This document shows positions 34,616 through 42,600 of a stretch of DNA of 44,982 nucleotides, one piece after another. The stretch spans positions 1-44,982 of the forward strand of contig JAGQVE010000032.1 of assembly GCA_020438105.1 (NCBI GenBank), given 5' to 3'. The notes under the pieces are model-generated. The model was not told where the DNA came from, searched no databases, and saw only the letters and a program-made list of their open reading frames with translations. Origin of the DNA: Bacteroidales bacterium (GTDB lineage: Bacteria > Bacteroidota > Bacteroidia > Bacteroidales > JAADJA01). The translations under genes were made by a program, and so were the position numbers. Position 1 is the first letter of the stretch. Each line of letters starts with the position of its first letter.

Positions 34616-36178
34616 CTACCACCAAATCTGCTTTCCGTTTTCATCAATGGTAAATATACGCTCTTCTTTTCTTGAGCCATCTTCAACTAACCAATAAATG
34701 GCATCAGAAGGAACACTATTGAAGATCAGGGGACCTTCTCCGGCCACTTTCCTTCCGGCTTCTTCCCATTTGTCATGCCAGAAATAAAGGATATACGTTT
34801 TGCCTTTATTGAATTCTGCATGCTCAATAAAGTCAGTAGTTTCTTTGGTAATTCTTTTAGTTGTAGAATAAAGTGTTAAAGCGATCCGATCATTTCCATT
34901 TGGTGTTTTATTATCAATCGTTAATGTATCGTTTAATAAAAAAGCATCAGCAGCGGGAACAATTTCATTGTCGTAATAAAATGCCGGAAGATAAGCAACA
35001 CCTAACCCCACTTTCGAATAAGTTGCTTTTGTACCATAAAACCGGGTGTAATCAATGGCTTTCCATTCTCCTGAATTAAAAACACATAAATATGAAAACT
35101 GTGTGCTATCCGGAATGCCTTTTGTCAATTCAATTTTAACCCTTTGAGCCGGAACGTATTCATCGGTTACATCCCGAATGCTATTGCTATTAAGATATGG
35201 AGGAGCCTTATCCCATTTCTCCATCTTTTCAGGCAGACTGGCATGTTGAATAGCAAAGGTTTTTCGGTAAACTTTGGCCAGTTTGTGGCCCAGTTCATAT
35301 TCGCCGGGGTTGGCTTCACCGCCCATAAATATCACAGTTTTTCCATCCTTACCGATGATTGCATTCCAGGCATGATTGTTCCCGGTATTGGCCCAATAGG
35401 GAGTAAAATCGCTCATTACCGGAATTCCCATTGCGCGCATGGCATAAATTGCCAGATTAGTCATGTCTTCACATCGGCCTAGTTTTACATTGAGCATTTC
35501 CTGTAGTCCCTGATCTGTGGGATGCTCGTAGTACCGGGGATCAAAACGGAACCACGATTTAATGTAATCATTTACAAAACACGCAGCTTCGATAGGATCT
35601 GATGGATTTTTAACAGAGTCTTTTACCCAGGATAATTCCTTGATAAAATATTCACGCCATTCTTCAATGGGTTCATTGCTGCTACGGTAAGGCAATATAT
35701 ATTCACAAAACTGATCAAAGTCCAAATGCTGTGCCCAAGGATTTTCATCCCAGGCCTTATAAGCGAGATCTATATTTTTAATCAGATAACCAGCCGTTAT
35801 TTCATTGTAATCATTGTAAAATGTATCCTTCTCGAAATGAATTTTACCGCGATTATCTTCAAGTTCATCCCAACCATCAAGCAGATGTTCATAATCGCTG
35901 TAATCAAGAACATTAAAATCAACATTGTTGCCAGCCGAATCCACCAGCTTGTATTCAAGATACCCGTGGTTTTTCATGTTTCCAAGAAGACAATAAGCAG
36001 CCTCTTCCTTAATTACATTCCCTTCCTCCTTGTAATGAGTAATTACCTTTTCCAATTCGGTGCGGTTATCACCAGCTAATTCCAAAACTTCCTTAACCTC
36101 AGCCGGGGGTTCAAATTCACGGGGTCCGCATGAAAACAACAAAACAAGTGTTGCAAATAACAATGTATATTTTATCAT
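34616..36178 (-). CDS. Lipoprotein with transglutaminase-like cysteine protease fold
   Basis: A 520-residue lipoprotein: signal peptide with lipobox 'LLFSC17'. The transglutaminase-like core (about residues 190-310) shows Cys236 in 'LGRCEDMTNLAIYAMRAMGIP' and His269 in 'NNHAWNAI', the Cys-His pair of this superfamily; the Asp is less clear ('GKDGKTV' follows). The C-terminal 200 residues look like beta-sandwich repeats. Bacterial relatives act as peptidases or amidases on proteins or peptide-linked polymers, often in polymer uptake, so an enzyme role on the cell surface or in the periplasm is likely. No partner genes are next to it. It is divergent from the endonuclease gene, with a -7 box at 36196-36203. 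Confidence 0.78.
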   Translation of the reverse strand: MIKYTLLFATLVLLFSCGPREFEPPAEVKEVLELAGDNRTELEKVITHYKEEGNVIKEEAAYCLLGNMKNHGYLEYKLVDSAGNNVDFNVLDYSDYEHLLDGWDELEDNRGKIHFEKDTFYNDYNEITAGYLIKNIDLAYKAWDENPWAQHLDFDQFCEYILPYRSSNEPIEEWREYFIKELSWVKDSVKNPSDPIEAACFVNDYIKSWFRFDPRYYEHPTDQGLQEMLNVKLGRCEDMTNLAIYAMRAMGIPVMSDFTPYWANTGNNHAWNAIIGKDGKTVIFMGGEANPGEYELGHKLAKVYRKTFAIQHASLPEKMEKWDKAPPYLNSNSIRDVTDEYVPAQRVKIELTKGIPDSTQFSYLCVFNSGEWKAIDYTRFYGTKATYSKVGLGVAYLPAFYYDNEIVPAADAFLLNDTLTIDNKTPNGNDRIALTLYSTTKRITKETTDFIEHAEFNKGKTYILYFWHDKWEEAGRKVAGEGPLIFNSVPSDAIYWLVEDGSRKEERIFTIDENGKQIWW

Positions 36179-36195
36179 ATCAAATCTGTTTCCAA

Positions 36196-36203
36196 CAAAG
36201 ATA
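36196..36203 (-). promoter_or_regulatory. -7 box of the transglutaminase-like gene
   Basis: Minus-strand TATCTTTG fits TAnnTTTG, leader near 11 bases. A TTTG lies 15 bases further up, shorter than normal. Confidence 0.4.
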
Positions 36204-36222
36204 TAAATTGTTGAAAAGCAAA

Positions 36223-36253
36223 TTTGTAAACCAGTATTTAAAGTGTAATTTTG
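36223..36253 (+). promoter_or_regulatory. Promoter of the endonuclease I gene
   Basis: TTTG (36223-36226), 19 bases, TAATTTTG (36246-36253): exact fit to the Bacteroidota consensus. Start predicted near 36260, leaving a leader of about 11 bases. Confidence 0.7.
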
Positions 36254-36270
36254 CGATATAAATTTCGAAT

Positions 36271-37290
36271 ATGAAAAAATTTCTGATCCTGATAGTTATT
36301 CTTTCCGCATCTTTTGCCAATGCCCAACCCCCCGGGTATTACGATTCTGCAATTGGGTTGGTAGGCGAACCGTTGAAGCAGGCTTTGCATGAAATTATTG
36401 ATGACCATGTGGAATATTCCTATGATGATCTCAGGGATTTTATTTTGATGGATACTGATGAAGATCCTGATAACCCCAATAATATCATTTTGCTTTATAC
36501 AGGCAGATCACAAAATAAAAATACTTTTGGCGGGGGCGCCAATGACTGGAACAGGGAACATGTTTGGGCAAAATCTCATGGTGACTTTGGAACAACTCCT
36601 CCGGCAGGTACGGATGCACATCATATGCGCCCGACAGATGCTTCGGTAAATAGTTCAAGAGGTAATCTTGATTTTGATAATGGCGGAGTACAGCACCCCG
36701 AGGCGACAGGATGCTATTATGACAATGATTCATGGGAACCACGCGATGAGGTTAAGGGCGATGTGGCACGAATGATCTTTTACATGTCAGTACGCTATGA
36801 AGGAGGGGGTGGGGAACCAGATCTGGAAGTGGTTGACGAAGTGAATACCTCGCCGGCACCGGAGCACGGAAAATTTTCAACCCTTTACCAATGGCATCAG
36901 CAAGATCCACCTGATGCATTCGAGATAAACCGGAATGAAGTGATTTATTCGTACCAGGGAAACCGTAATCCTTTTATTGATCATCCTGAGTTTCTGATCC
37001 TGATTTATGATCCTACAAATGCGGTGGGCGAGTTCTCGCAAGGAATTGATTTTACAATGTACCCAAATCCGGCAAATGAATTTACCACTATTAATTTCAC
37101 AAACAGCCTGACTCAAAGTGGAAAACTTCATGTAAGAAACATGCTTGGTCAGCTAATAATGACAGAAGATTTAGATCCGGGTATTTCACAATTCAAATTA
37201 AACGTTTCAACACTCACTGACGGCTTATATATTATTTCAATGGAAGTGGGTGGGAAAATGAGCACAGTTAAACTGAGTGTAAGACATTAA
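36271..37290 (+). CDS. Secreted endonuclease I with T9SS sorting domain
   Basis: A 339-residue extracellular nuclease of the EndA/NucM family, which degrades DNA outside the cell. Signal peptide MKKFLILIVILSASFANA is clear. Catalytic-domain motifs are 'NREHVWAKSHGDFG' (Asn94 to Gly107, with His97) and 'DAHHMRPTDASVNSSRGN' (His117-His118, Arg130, Asn132), the ββα-metal-type set of this family. The C-terminus is a T9SS domain with 'FTMYPNPANEF' and 'GLYIISMEVGG'. Extracellular DNA use for phosphate or nutrients, or biofilm matrix breakdown, is the usual role. It has its own well-formed promoter. Confidence 0.9.
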   Translation: MKKFLILIVILSASFANAQPPGYYDSAIGLVGEPLKQALHEIIDDHVEYSYDDLRDFILMDTDEDPDNPNNIILLYTGRSQNKNTFGGGANDWNREHVWAKSHGDFGTTPPAGTDAHHMRPTDASVNSSRGNLDFDNGGVQHPEATGCYYDNDSWEPRDEVKGDVARMIFYMSVRYEGGGGEPDLEVVDEVNTSPAPEHGKFSTLYQWHQQDPPDAFEINRNEVIYSYQGNRNPFIDHPEFLILIYDPTNAVGEFSQGIDFTMYPNPANEFTTINFTNSLTQSGKLHVRNMLGQLIMTEDLDPGISQFKLNVSTLTDGLYIISMEVGGKMSTVKLSVRH

Positions 37291-37332
37291 TAACCTGCCC
37301 TTTGCTTGGATAGGCAAGTCGATAAAATTAAT

Positions 37333-37938
37333 TCACATCCAGATTCCTTTCAAATACTTTTCATTTAGAATTGATCTTGAATGCTCAAGAAAGTTAATTT
37401 CATCAAAATTAATAATCTCAAGCGCCAGCTCATGATCGCATAATGTTCCATTCCTCAAATTCGCATAGTCGAGAAAGGAAGAGTATTTCCAGTCTTCAAT
37501 TTTTTTAACTAATTGGGCATGTATTGGATTCTGATGAATATAATAAAAACAAGCAGTAACATATTCATTCATAGAGCTATAATAATCATTCAGACATTTT
37601 GCTTTAGTTTTCTGCTGAAATAACGAACCAGTTCTATTTTCCTGATTATTGATAGCTCGTGTATAAGATCGAAGGAGGATTGCTATTTTATTGCTGATTA
37701 TCTTGCTGAAATCATCCGATGACTTGAAGTCATCGGATGAATGTGAAACATCCTTTACCTGAACTAAAAAATGAAAATGATTCGGCATTAAACAATATGC
37801 CAGAAAGCTAAAATGTGGTAACAATTCCTTTCTGATTTTTCTAAGGAAAAACAAATAGTTTTCATCATTAAAGAAAATAAGTTGCTTGTTATTACCACGA
37901 TTATAAATATGGTAAATGTAGTTTGGCTCAAATTGCAT
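37333..37938 (-). CDS. REP-associated tyrosine transposase (RAYT, Y1/TnpA-REP family)
   Basis: A 201-residue single-strand DNA transposase of the IS200-like Y1 family that is thought to mobilise REP palindromes. The histidine motif is H54-F-H56 in 'YCLMPNHFHFLV' (the HUH-type site), and the tyrosine is probably Tyr133 in 'YYIHQNPIHAQ'. 'RTGSLFQQKTKAK' is the family basic segment. Residues 67-76, SSDDFKSSDD, are encoded by a perfect 29-base palindrome (37712-37740) whose second copy is intergenic at 40619-40655. Thus the gene carries its own REP in frame between the HUH motif and the basic segment. Full length otherwise. A -7 box (TATCTTTG, 37963-37956) lies upstream. Confidence 0.85.
   Translation of the reverse strand: MQFEPNYIYHIYNRGNNKQLIFFNDENYLFFLRKIRKELLPHFSFLAYCLMPNHFHFLVQVKDVSHSSDDFKSSDDFSKIISNKIAILLRSYTRAINNQENRTGSLFQQKTKAKCLNDYYSSMNEYVTACFYYIHQNPIHAQLVKKIEDWKYSSFLDYANLRNGTLCDHELALEIINFDEINFLEHSRSILNEKYLKGIWM
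37712..37740. repeat. REP-like palindrome inside the RAYT gene
   Basis: Perfect palindrome, 14-bp arms TCATCCGATGACTT / AAGTCATCGGATGA around one G. It is identical over all 29 bases to the core of the intergenic copy at 40619-40655. It adds no frameshift or stop to the transposase. Confidence 0.85.
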
Positions 37939-37955
37939 TGGAGTTATTCTTTAAA

Positions 37956-37963
37956 CAAAGATA
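37956..37963 (-). promoter_or_regulatory. -7 box of the RAYT gene
   Basis: Minus-strand TATCTTTG fits TAnnTTTG; leader near 11 bases. No -33 box. Confidence 0.35.
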
Positions 37964-38033
37964 GAAATTAAAATAACTTTCCTGGTCTTATATAGTGCTG
38001 TCAAACGGGCAGCAGTTGTTAATCTTTGTTAAT

Positions 38034-38053
38034 TTTACGAAAGTTTTCGTAAA
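38034..38053. promoter_or_regulatory. BlaI-type operator 1
   Basis: TTTACGAAA-GT-TTTCGTAAA, 9-bp perfect arms with a 2-base spacer. Its centre is 30 bases, close to three helical turns, from that of operator 2 at 38066-38081. Both share TACGAAA/TTTCGTA. It lies just upstream of the -33 box. Confidence 0.65.
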
Positions 38054-38057
38054 TAAA

Positions 38058-38090
38058 TTTGGAATTACGAAATATTTCGTATTACATTTG
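38058..38090 (+). promoter_or_regulatory. Promoter of the blaI-like/M56 operon
   Basis: TTTG (38058-38061), 21 bases, TACATTTG (38083-38090): exact consensus. Start predicted near 38097, 24 bases before the ATG. Operator 2 fills the spacer between the two boxes, so a bound repressor would block RNA polymerase. Confidence 0.75.
38066..38081. promoter_or_regulatory. BlaI-type operator 2, inside the promoter spacer
   Basis: Perfect 16-base palindrome TACGAAATATTTCGTA, the same TACGAAA-N2-TTTCGTA pattern as operator 1. It occupies the region between the -33 and -7 boxes. Confidence 0.7.
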
Positions 38091-38120
38091 CGTTTAGTAT
38101 CCAATCCTTACTCAAATAAA

Positions 38121-38507
38121 ATGGCTAAACGTAATATAAAACCTACCGATTCGGAACTTGCAATCCTGCAGGTGATCTGGGAAAAAGGCCCTTCCTCGGT
38201 TAGAGAAATTAATGACGAACTCAATAAATTAAGGGAAACCGGTTACACTACCACCCTCAAAATATTACAAATCATGACTACCAAAGGACTGGTAACACGA
38301 ACAAAGGATGGAAGAAACCACATCTATGCTGCTGCTGCTGAAAAAAATGCTACCCAACAACAGTTGCTCGACAAATTATTGATGGGAGCATTTGGTGGAT
38401 CAGCCAAAAAATTAGTTCTGGAGGCATTGGGTAGCCACAAGACAACGCTTGAAGAACTACAGGAAATACAAAATTATATTGACGAACTGAAAGGAGCCGG
38501 ATCATGA
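38121..38507 (+). CDS. BlaI/MecI/CopY family repressor
   Basis: A 128-residue winged-helix repressor that would bind the two palindromes upstream and keep its own operon off. I start it at the ATG at 38121 (MAKRNIKPTDSELAIL), not at a start 126 bases earlier that would run through the promoter. The helix-turn-helix is in 'PTDSELAILQVIWEKGPSSVREINDELNK', the wing in 'YTTTLKILQIMTTKGLV', and the C-terminal dimerisation helices in 'TLEELQEIQNYIDELK'. Relatives are inactivated by proteolysis triggered by the membrane M56 peptidase encoded next. The two genes overlap by four bases (ATGA). Confidence 0.92.
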   Translation: MAKRNIKPTDSELAILQVIWEKGPSSVREINDELNKLRETGYTTTLKILQIMTTKGLVTRTKDGRNHIYAAAAEKNATQQQLLDKLLMGAFGGSAKKLVLEALGSHKTTLEELQEIQNYIDELKGAGS

Positions 38508-40555
38508 AAACAATTTACTTTATCAACGAAAATCTGCTTCAAACGCTGGGAATCACCATCCTCCACTCAATATGGCAAATTTTATTGATCGGAATGATGC
38601 TCAGATTGCTTCTTTGGTTTTTGAAAAACCATTCACCCGAGCTCAAATTTCATTTGATACTTGCAGGAATGGTCACCATATTCCTGGCATCAGCACTAAC
38701 ATTTTATAAACTTTACGAACCTGTTGCTGATTCAAACACTGCTATGCAACAAATGAGTGCAATTGAAAGCAACATAACCACAGAGAACAATGCAGATAAC
38801 AATCAAAACGTCATCGCCTCTGACCCGACAATATTCACCATTTTGCAATCGAAAATACAAAACAACGCTCACCTCATTACCCTCTTCTGGCTGATTGGAT
38901 TTTTGTTTTTCACAATTCGGTTTGCTGGAGGCTACTGGTATTTGGCCAGACTCAGAAAGGATTCAATCCGCGTAAATCAAAATATTATTGATCTTTCATA
39001 CAAGGTGAAACAAAAGCTTAATATCAGGAAAACCATTGAGGTTCTCGAATCGGCTGTAATCAAAATACCCATTGCGATGGGATACGTGAAGCCGGTAATT
39101 ATTTTACCCCTGGGACTTGCTACCTCAATTCCTTTTAACCAGTTGGAAGCCATACTCATTCACGAAATGGCTCATATTAAGCGGAATGATTTCCTGATCA
39201 ATTTACTAAAATCAGTTTTTGAGGCAATCTTCTTCTATCATCCTGTTTTCTGGTGGATCAGCAAACAGCTCGAAAATGAAAGGGAACATTGCTGTGATGA
39301 TATTACCCTTGCAGAATGCAATAACAATTGGGAATTTCCGGAAGCACTTCTGAATATTGAATTGTACAGCCAAAAACGCCAAAATATAGCTCCGGCATTA
39401 TACAGAAATAAATTTCAATTATTAAATCGTATTAAGCGTATGAAATCAAAAAACAATTTAAACCATGTAAACCGCAAACCGATCACAGGAATATTAATTC
39501 TGCCTGTGTTCGTGCTTTTGTTTGGCCTGATTACCGCTTTTGCACCAGGTAAAAATGATCTGCCAAACTTCAATTTCAATAACGATCCGTCTGCACCGCT
39601 GCAAATGGGAATTGGTTCAATGCCCGACGTAAGGAGTCAGGTTGATGATACCAAAGCGAACGAAGGTGAGACTATCGTCAACTCACCTGCAGTAACTCCA
39701 CCTGCTAGTGTTCCTGATACCAATGAAATTAAATACGGCAGCAAAATTAAAACGGAAGATGGATATGTTTTAATGGAATTTGATGAGGACATGAATCTTC
39801 TGAATGTTACTAAAAATGGCAAAGAAGTAAATGGGGAGGAACGGGAGAAATATGAAAAATTTGCAGCCAAATCAAAAAAAGCCTTCGATGCTGAAAAAAA
39901 TCAGTCAGAACGGGAGAAAGAACTGCAAAAACTGGAAGAACAACTTGAGGAGGTAAAAGTTAAAATGGCCGAAGTTCAGGCTGAGTATAACCAGGTATTA
40001 AATTCCTATCTCGAAAATATTGCTTCCACAACAGAGAGTTCATGGACCATGGTTCAACCTGAATATTTTGATGCTGCTACCGCCGAAGTTTGGCAAAATA
40101 TGGAAGATTTTCATTTTGACATGGAAGATTTTCCGGTTCCCGAGGTGCCCGAAGTATATTTTGATGAAGAGGAGTTGAAAGCCCAGATGGAGGAAGCAAA
40201 AATCAGACAAGAAGAAGCTATAAAAGATTTCAAATATCAATATGAACAACAGATGCAGGAGCGCGAAATGCAGGAACTGGCTATTGCTCATGAACGGGAT
40301 GCCAGAGCAATGGAACGGGAAGTCAGGGAATTGGAAAGACAAGCAAGAACTATAGAGGTTGGTTTACAGAAAGAATTGATAAATGATGGCCTGATCGATA
40401 ACTGGGATGATTTACACTCACTTGAATTAAGCGATCAGAAATTTGAAATTAATGGAGATTTGCAATCAAAAAAAATGCACAAAAAATACCTGGATCTCTA
40501 TGAGGAATTATCCGGGGAGAAGTTGAAAGGTAGATACCAAATAAATAACGACTAA
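38504..40555 (+). CDS. BlaR1-like M56 family membrane metallopeptidase
   Basis: A 683-residue membrane zinc peptidase that senses a signal and causes removal of the BlaI-type repressor. Membrane segments are near residues 13-40, 50-68, 122-145 and 325-347. The zinc motif is H220-E-M-A-H224, with 'ENEREHCCDD' downstream supplying the next ligand. The usual BlaR1 C-terminal beta-lactam-binding domain is missing: no SxxK/KTG set is seen. In its place is a long acidic-then-charged tail, with a coiled-coil-like stretch (about residues 455-500 and 565-625, e.g. 'REVRELERQARTIEV'). So the inducing signal is probably not a beta-lactam, or is sensed in another way. The BlaI-like gene precedes it with an ATGA overlap. 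Confidence 0.85.
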   Translation: MKTIYFINENLLQTLGITILHSIWQILLIGMMLRLLLWFLKNHSPELKFHLILAGMVTIFLASALTFYKLYEPVADSNTAMQQMSAIESNITTENNADNNQNVIASDPTIFTILQSKIQNNAHLITLFWLIGFLFFTIRFAGGYWYLARLRKDSIRVNQNIIDLSYKVKQKLNIRKTIEVLESAVIKIPIAMGYVKPVIILPLGLATSIPFNQLEAILIHEMAHIKRNDFLINLLKSVFEAIFFYHPVFWWISKQLENEREHCCDDITLAECNNNWEFPEALLNIELYSQKRQNIAPALYRNKFQLLNRIKRMKSKNNLNHVNRKPITGILILPVFVLLFGLITAFAPGKNDLPNFNFNNDPSAPLQMGIGSMPDVRSQVDDTKANEGETIVNSPAVTPPASVPDTNEIKYGSKIKTEDGYVLMEFDEDMNLLNVTKNGKEVNGEEREKYEKFAAKSKKAFDAEKNQSEREKELQKLEEQLEEVKVKMAEVQAEYNQVLNSYLENIASTTESSWTMVQPEYFDAATAEVWQNMEDFHFDMEDFPVPEVPEVYFDEEELKAQMEEAKIRQEEAIKDFKYQYEQQMQEREMQELAIAHERDARAMEREVRELERQARTIEVGLQKELINDGLIDNWDDLHSLELSDQKFEINGDLQSKKMHKKYLDLYEELSGEKLKGRYQINND

Positions 40556-40575
40556 ACAATTTGCTTACAGATTTG

Positions 40576-40616
40576 AAAATCCCGTCCTGTTGGTATACAG
40601 ACCGGGATTTTTTTAT
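40576..40616 (+). terminator. Terminator after the M56 peptidase gene
   Basis: Stem AAAATCCCG / CGGGATTTT with an 18-base loop that can pair further (CTGT/ACAG), followed by a run of T, 20 bases past the stop. Confidence 0.8.
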
Positions 40617-40618
40617 TT

Positions 40619-40655
40619 ATAATCATCCGATGACTTGAAGTCATCGGATGATTAT
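40619..40655. repeat. REP-like palindrome, intergenic copy
   Basis: Perfect palindrome of 37 bases: 18-bp arms ATAATCATCCGATGACTT and its complement around one G. Its 29-base core is identical to the one inside the RAYT gene at 37712-37740. It sits between the terminator of the M56 gene and the promoter of the ABC exporter. Confidence 0.85.
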
Positions 40656-40690
40656 TGAAACAAATTGAACAATCACCGTTCTGGTTTGTC

Positions 40691-40698
40691 TACTTTTG
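40691..40698 (+). promoter_or_regulatory. -7 box of the ABC exporter gene
   Basis: TACTTTTG fits TAnnTTTG, 13 bases before the ATG region at 40712. An ATTG lies 23 bases upstream, slightly far. The REP-like palindrome is 35 bases upstream. Confidence 0.45.
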
Positions 40699-40711
40699 TT
40701 GACAGGAAGTT

Positions 40712-42577
40712 ATGGCACATCACGGACAAATTTCAAACGAAAGGGAAACCCCAAAGAAAAAAATCACCCGTACAGGTTTCAAGCGACTAATCAGGTTGTT
40801 CAGATTTATTGGACCCCAAAAAGGAGTTTTTATTCTTGGATTAATATTATTGGTCGTATCCAGTTCCACCACCCTGATTTTTCCAAAACTGATGGGGGAT
40901 CTGGTTGATTTAGGGGAATCTGGTTCTCTCGATAAAATCAACAAAATTGGATTTATATTAATCGGGCTTTTTATCTTCAATGCCATCCTCTCCTACTTCC
41001 GGATTTACACCTTCGCCATAGTAACCCAAAAAACGCTGGCCCTGCTCAGGCAAACCACTTATAATCATCTTATCCGATTGCCGATGGCATTTTTTTCGGC
41101 CAGGAGAGTAGGCGAATTGAATAGCCGGATTTCGGCTGATATAGCGCTTTTGCAGGAAACCTTTACCACTACCCTGGCGCAATTTGTAAGGCAAGTCATT
41201 ACGGTAGTTGGCGGTTTAGCAATAATGATGATCACCATCTCTTATCAGCTAACCCTGTTTATGTTGGCCATTGTTCCGATAGTGGCAATTGTGGCGAGGT
41301 TTTTCGGAACTTTTATTCGTAAATTATCCAAAAAAACACAGGATAAAGTGGCTGAATCAAACACGATCGTTGAAGAAACCCTGCAGGCGATTACCAATGT
41401 AAAAGCCTTTGCCAACGAGGCTTTTGAAATATTCAGATACAAACGGAAAACCGATGAGGTAATTGACGTTGCGCTGAAAGGTGCCAAATGGAGAGGGTTG
41501 TTTGTTTCCTTTATCATGCTGGCCATGTTGGGATCAATTTCAGGAGTTGTGTGGTATGGCGTTTACCTGGTTAACCAGGGAGGATCGCTCACATCAGGTA
41601 AACTATTCGGATTTATTCTATATACCGTTTTTATTGCAGGTTCCATCAGCGGAATGGCTGATCTTTATTCACAAATCCAGAAAGCCATTGGTGCTACCGA
41701 AAACCTGCTCGACATCCTTGATGAGGATACTGAACCCATCGAAATGAACCAACCGGATTTTAAATATGCACTGAAAGACAAAGGAAAGAATGAAAAATCA
41801 GGGACTTCAGTCTCATCGGAAAAGTTGTGTTTTCGGGGTAATGTGGAATTTCGAAATGTTTCATTTACCTATCCAACACGGAAAGATGTCGTTGTATTAA
41901 AAGATATAAGTTTTAATGCCCAAAAGGGAGAACAGATTGCATTGGTTGGACCTTCCGGCGCGGGCAAAAGTACCATCACCTCCTTATTATTTCGTTTTTA
42001 TGATCCCTCTGGTGGCGAGATTCTGATAGATAACACGAACATTCAGCAGGTTGATTTATCAGCGCTTCGATCAAACATGGCAATTGTACCACAGGAGGTT
42101 CTGCTTTTCGGTGGGTCAATCCGCGAAAATATTGAATATGGCAAACCCGGAGCCACTGAAGAGGAGATCAATGAAGCAGCCCGAAAGGCCAACGCACTGG
42201 AATTTATATCCAATTTCCCCGAAGGACTTGACACCCTGGTAGGCGAAAGAGGCATTCAGCTTTCGGGTGGTCAGCGTCAGCGGATTGCCATAGCCAGGGC
42301 TATTTTGAAAGATCCAGCCATTCTTATCCTGGATGAAGCTACCAGTTCGCTGGATTCGGAATCGGAACGATTGGTGCAGGATGCACTGCAGCAATTGATG
42401 AAAGGCCGTACTTCCATCGTCATAGCCCATCGATTGTCAACCATTCACAACGCAAATAAAATCATAGTGATCGACAAAGGAGAAGTAAGGGAAATGGGAA
42501 CCCATGAAGAATTGCTTACACTTGAAAACGGTATTTACAGAAATTTGAGTTCGCTGCAAATTGATGTAATGGGATAA
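40712..42577 (+). CDS. ABC exporter, fused membrane and ATPase domains (MsbA-like)
   Basis: A 621-residue half-transporter that forms a dimer in the inner membrane and exports lipids, drugs or peptides; the substrate cannot be read from sequence. A membrane domain with six helices spans about residues 35-320 ('MAFFSARRVGELNSRISADIALLQE' is a typical intracellular coupling region). The ATPase domain has Walker A 'GPSGAGKST' (about 413-421), the Q-loop 'VPQEVLLF', signature 'LSGGQRQR' (about 517), Walker B 'ILILDEATSSLD' (about 539) and the switch His in 'IAHRLST' (about 571). The acidic linker (about 345-370) is longer and less conserved than in MsbA. Convergent with the LRR-like gene. Confidence 0.92.
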   Translation: MAHHGQISNERETPKKKITRTGFKRLIRLFRFIGPQKGVFILGLILLVVSSSTTLIFPKLMGDLVDLGESGSLDKINKIGFILIGLFIFNAILSYFRIYTFAIVTQKTLALLRQTTYNHLIRLPMAFFSARRVGELNSRISADIALLQETFTTTLAQFVRQVITVVGGLAIMMITISYQLTLFMLAIVPIVAIVARFFGTFIRKLSKKTQDKVAESNTIVEETLQAITNVKAFANEAFEIFRYKRKTDEVIDVALKGAKWRGLFVSFIMLAMLGSISGVVWYGVYLVNQGGSLTSGKLFGFILYTVFIAGSISGMADLYSQIQKAIGATENLLDILDEDTEPIEMNQPDFKYALKDKGKNEKSGTSVSSEKLCFRGNVEFRNVSFTYPTRKDVVVLKDISFNAQKGEQIALVGPSGAGKSTITSLLFRFYDPSGGEILIDNTNIQQVDLSALRSNMAIVPQEVLLFGGSIRENIEYGKPGATEEEINEAARKANALEFISNFPEGLDTLVGERGIQLSGGQRQRIAIARAILKDPAILILDEATSSLDSESERLVQDALQQLMKGRTSIVIAHRLSTIHNANKIIVIDKGEVREMGTHEELLTLENGIYRNLSSLQIDVMG

Positions 42578-42600
42578 CAATCCCCAAGAATTTTCCAATA

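Noticed and set aside
37333..37938. Full IS200/IS605 insertion sequence
   Set aside because: No tnpB/iscB partner or subterminal hairpin ends flank the gene; the sequence is of the RAYT kind and a REP-like repeat is present.
38504..40555. Beta-lactam resistance sensor blaR1
   Set aside because: The penicillin-binding domain is missing and no beta-lactamase gene is near, so only the general M56 name is justified.
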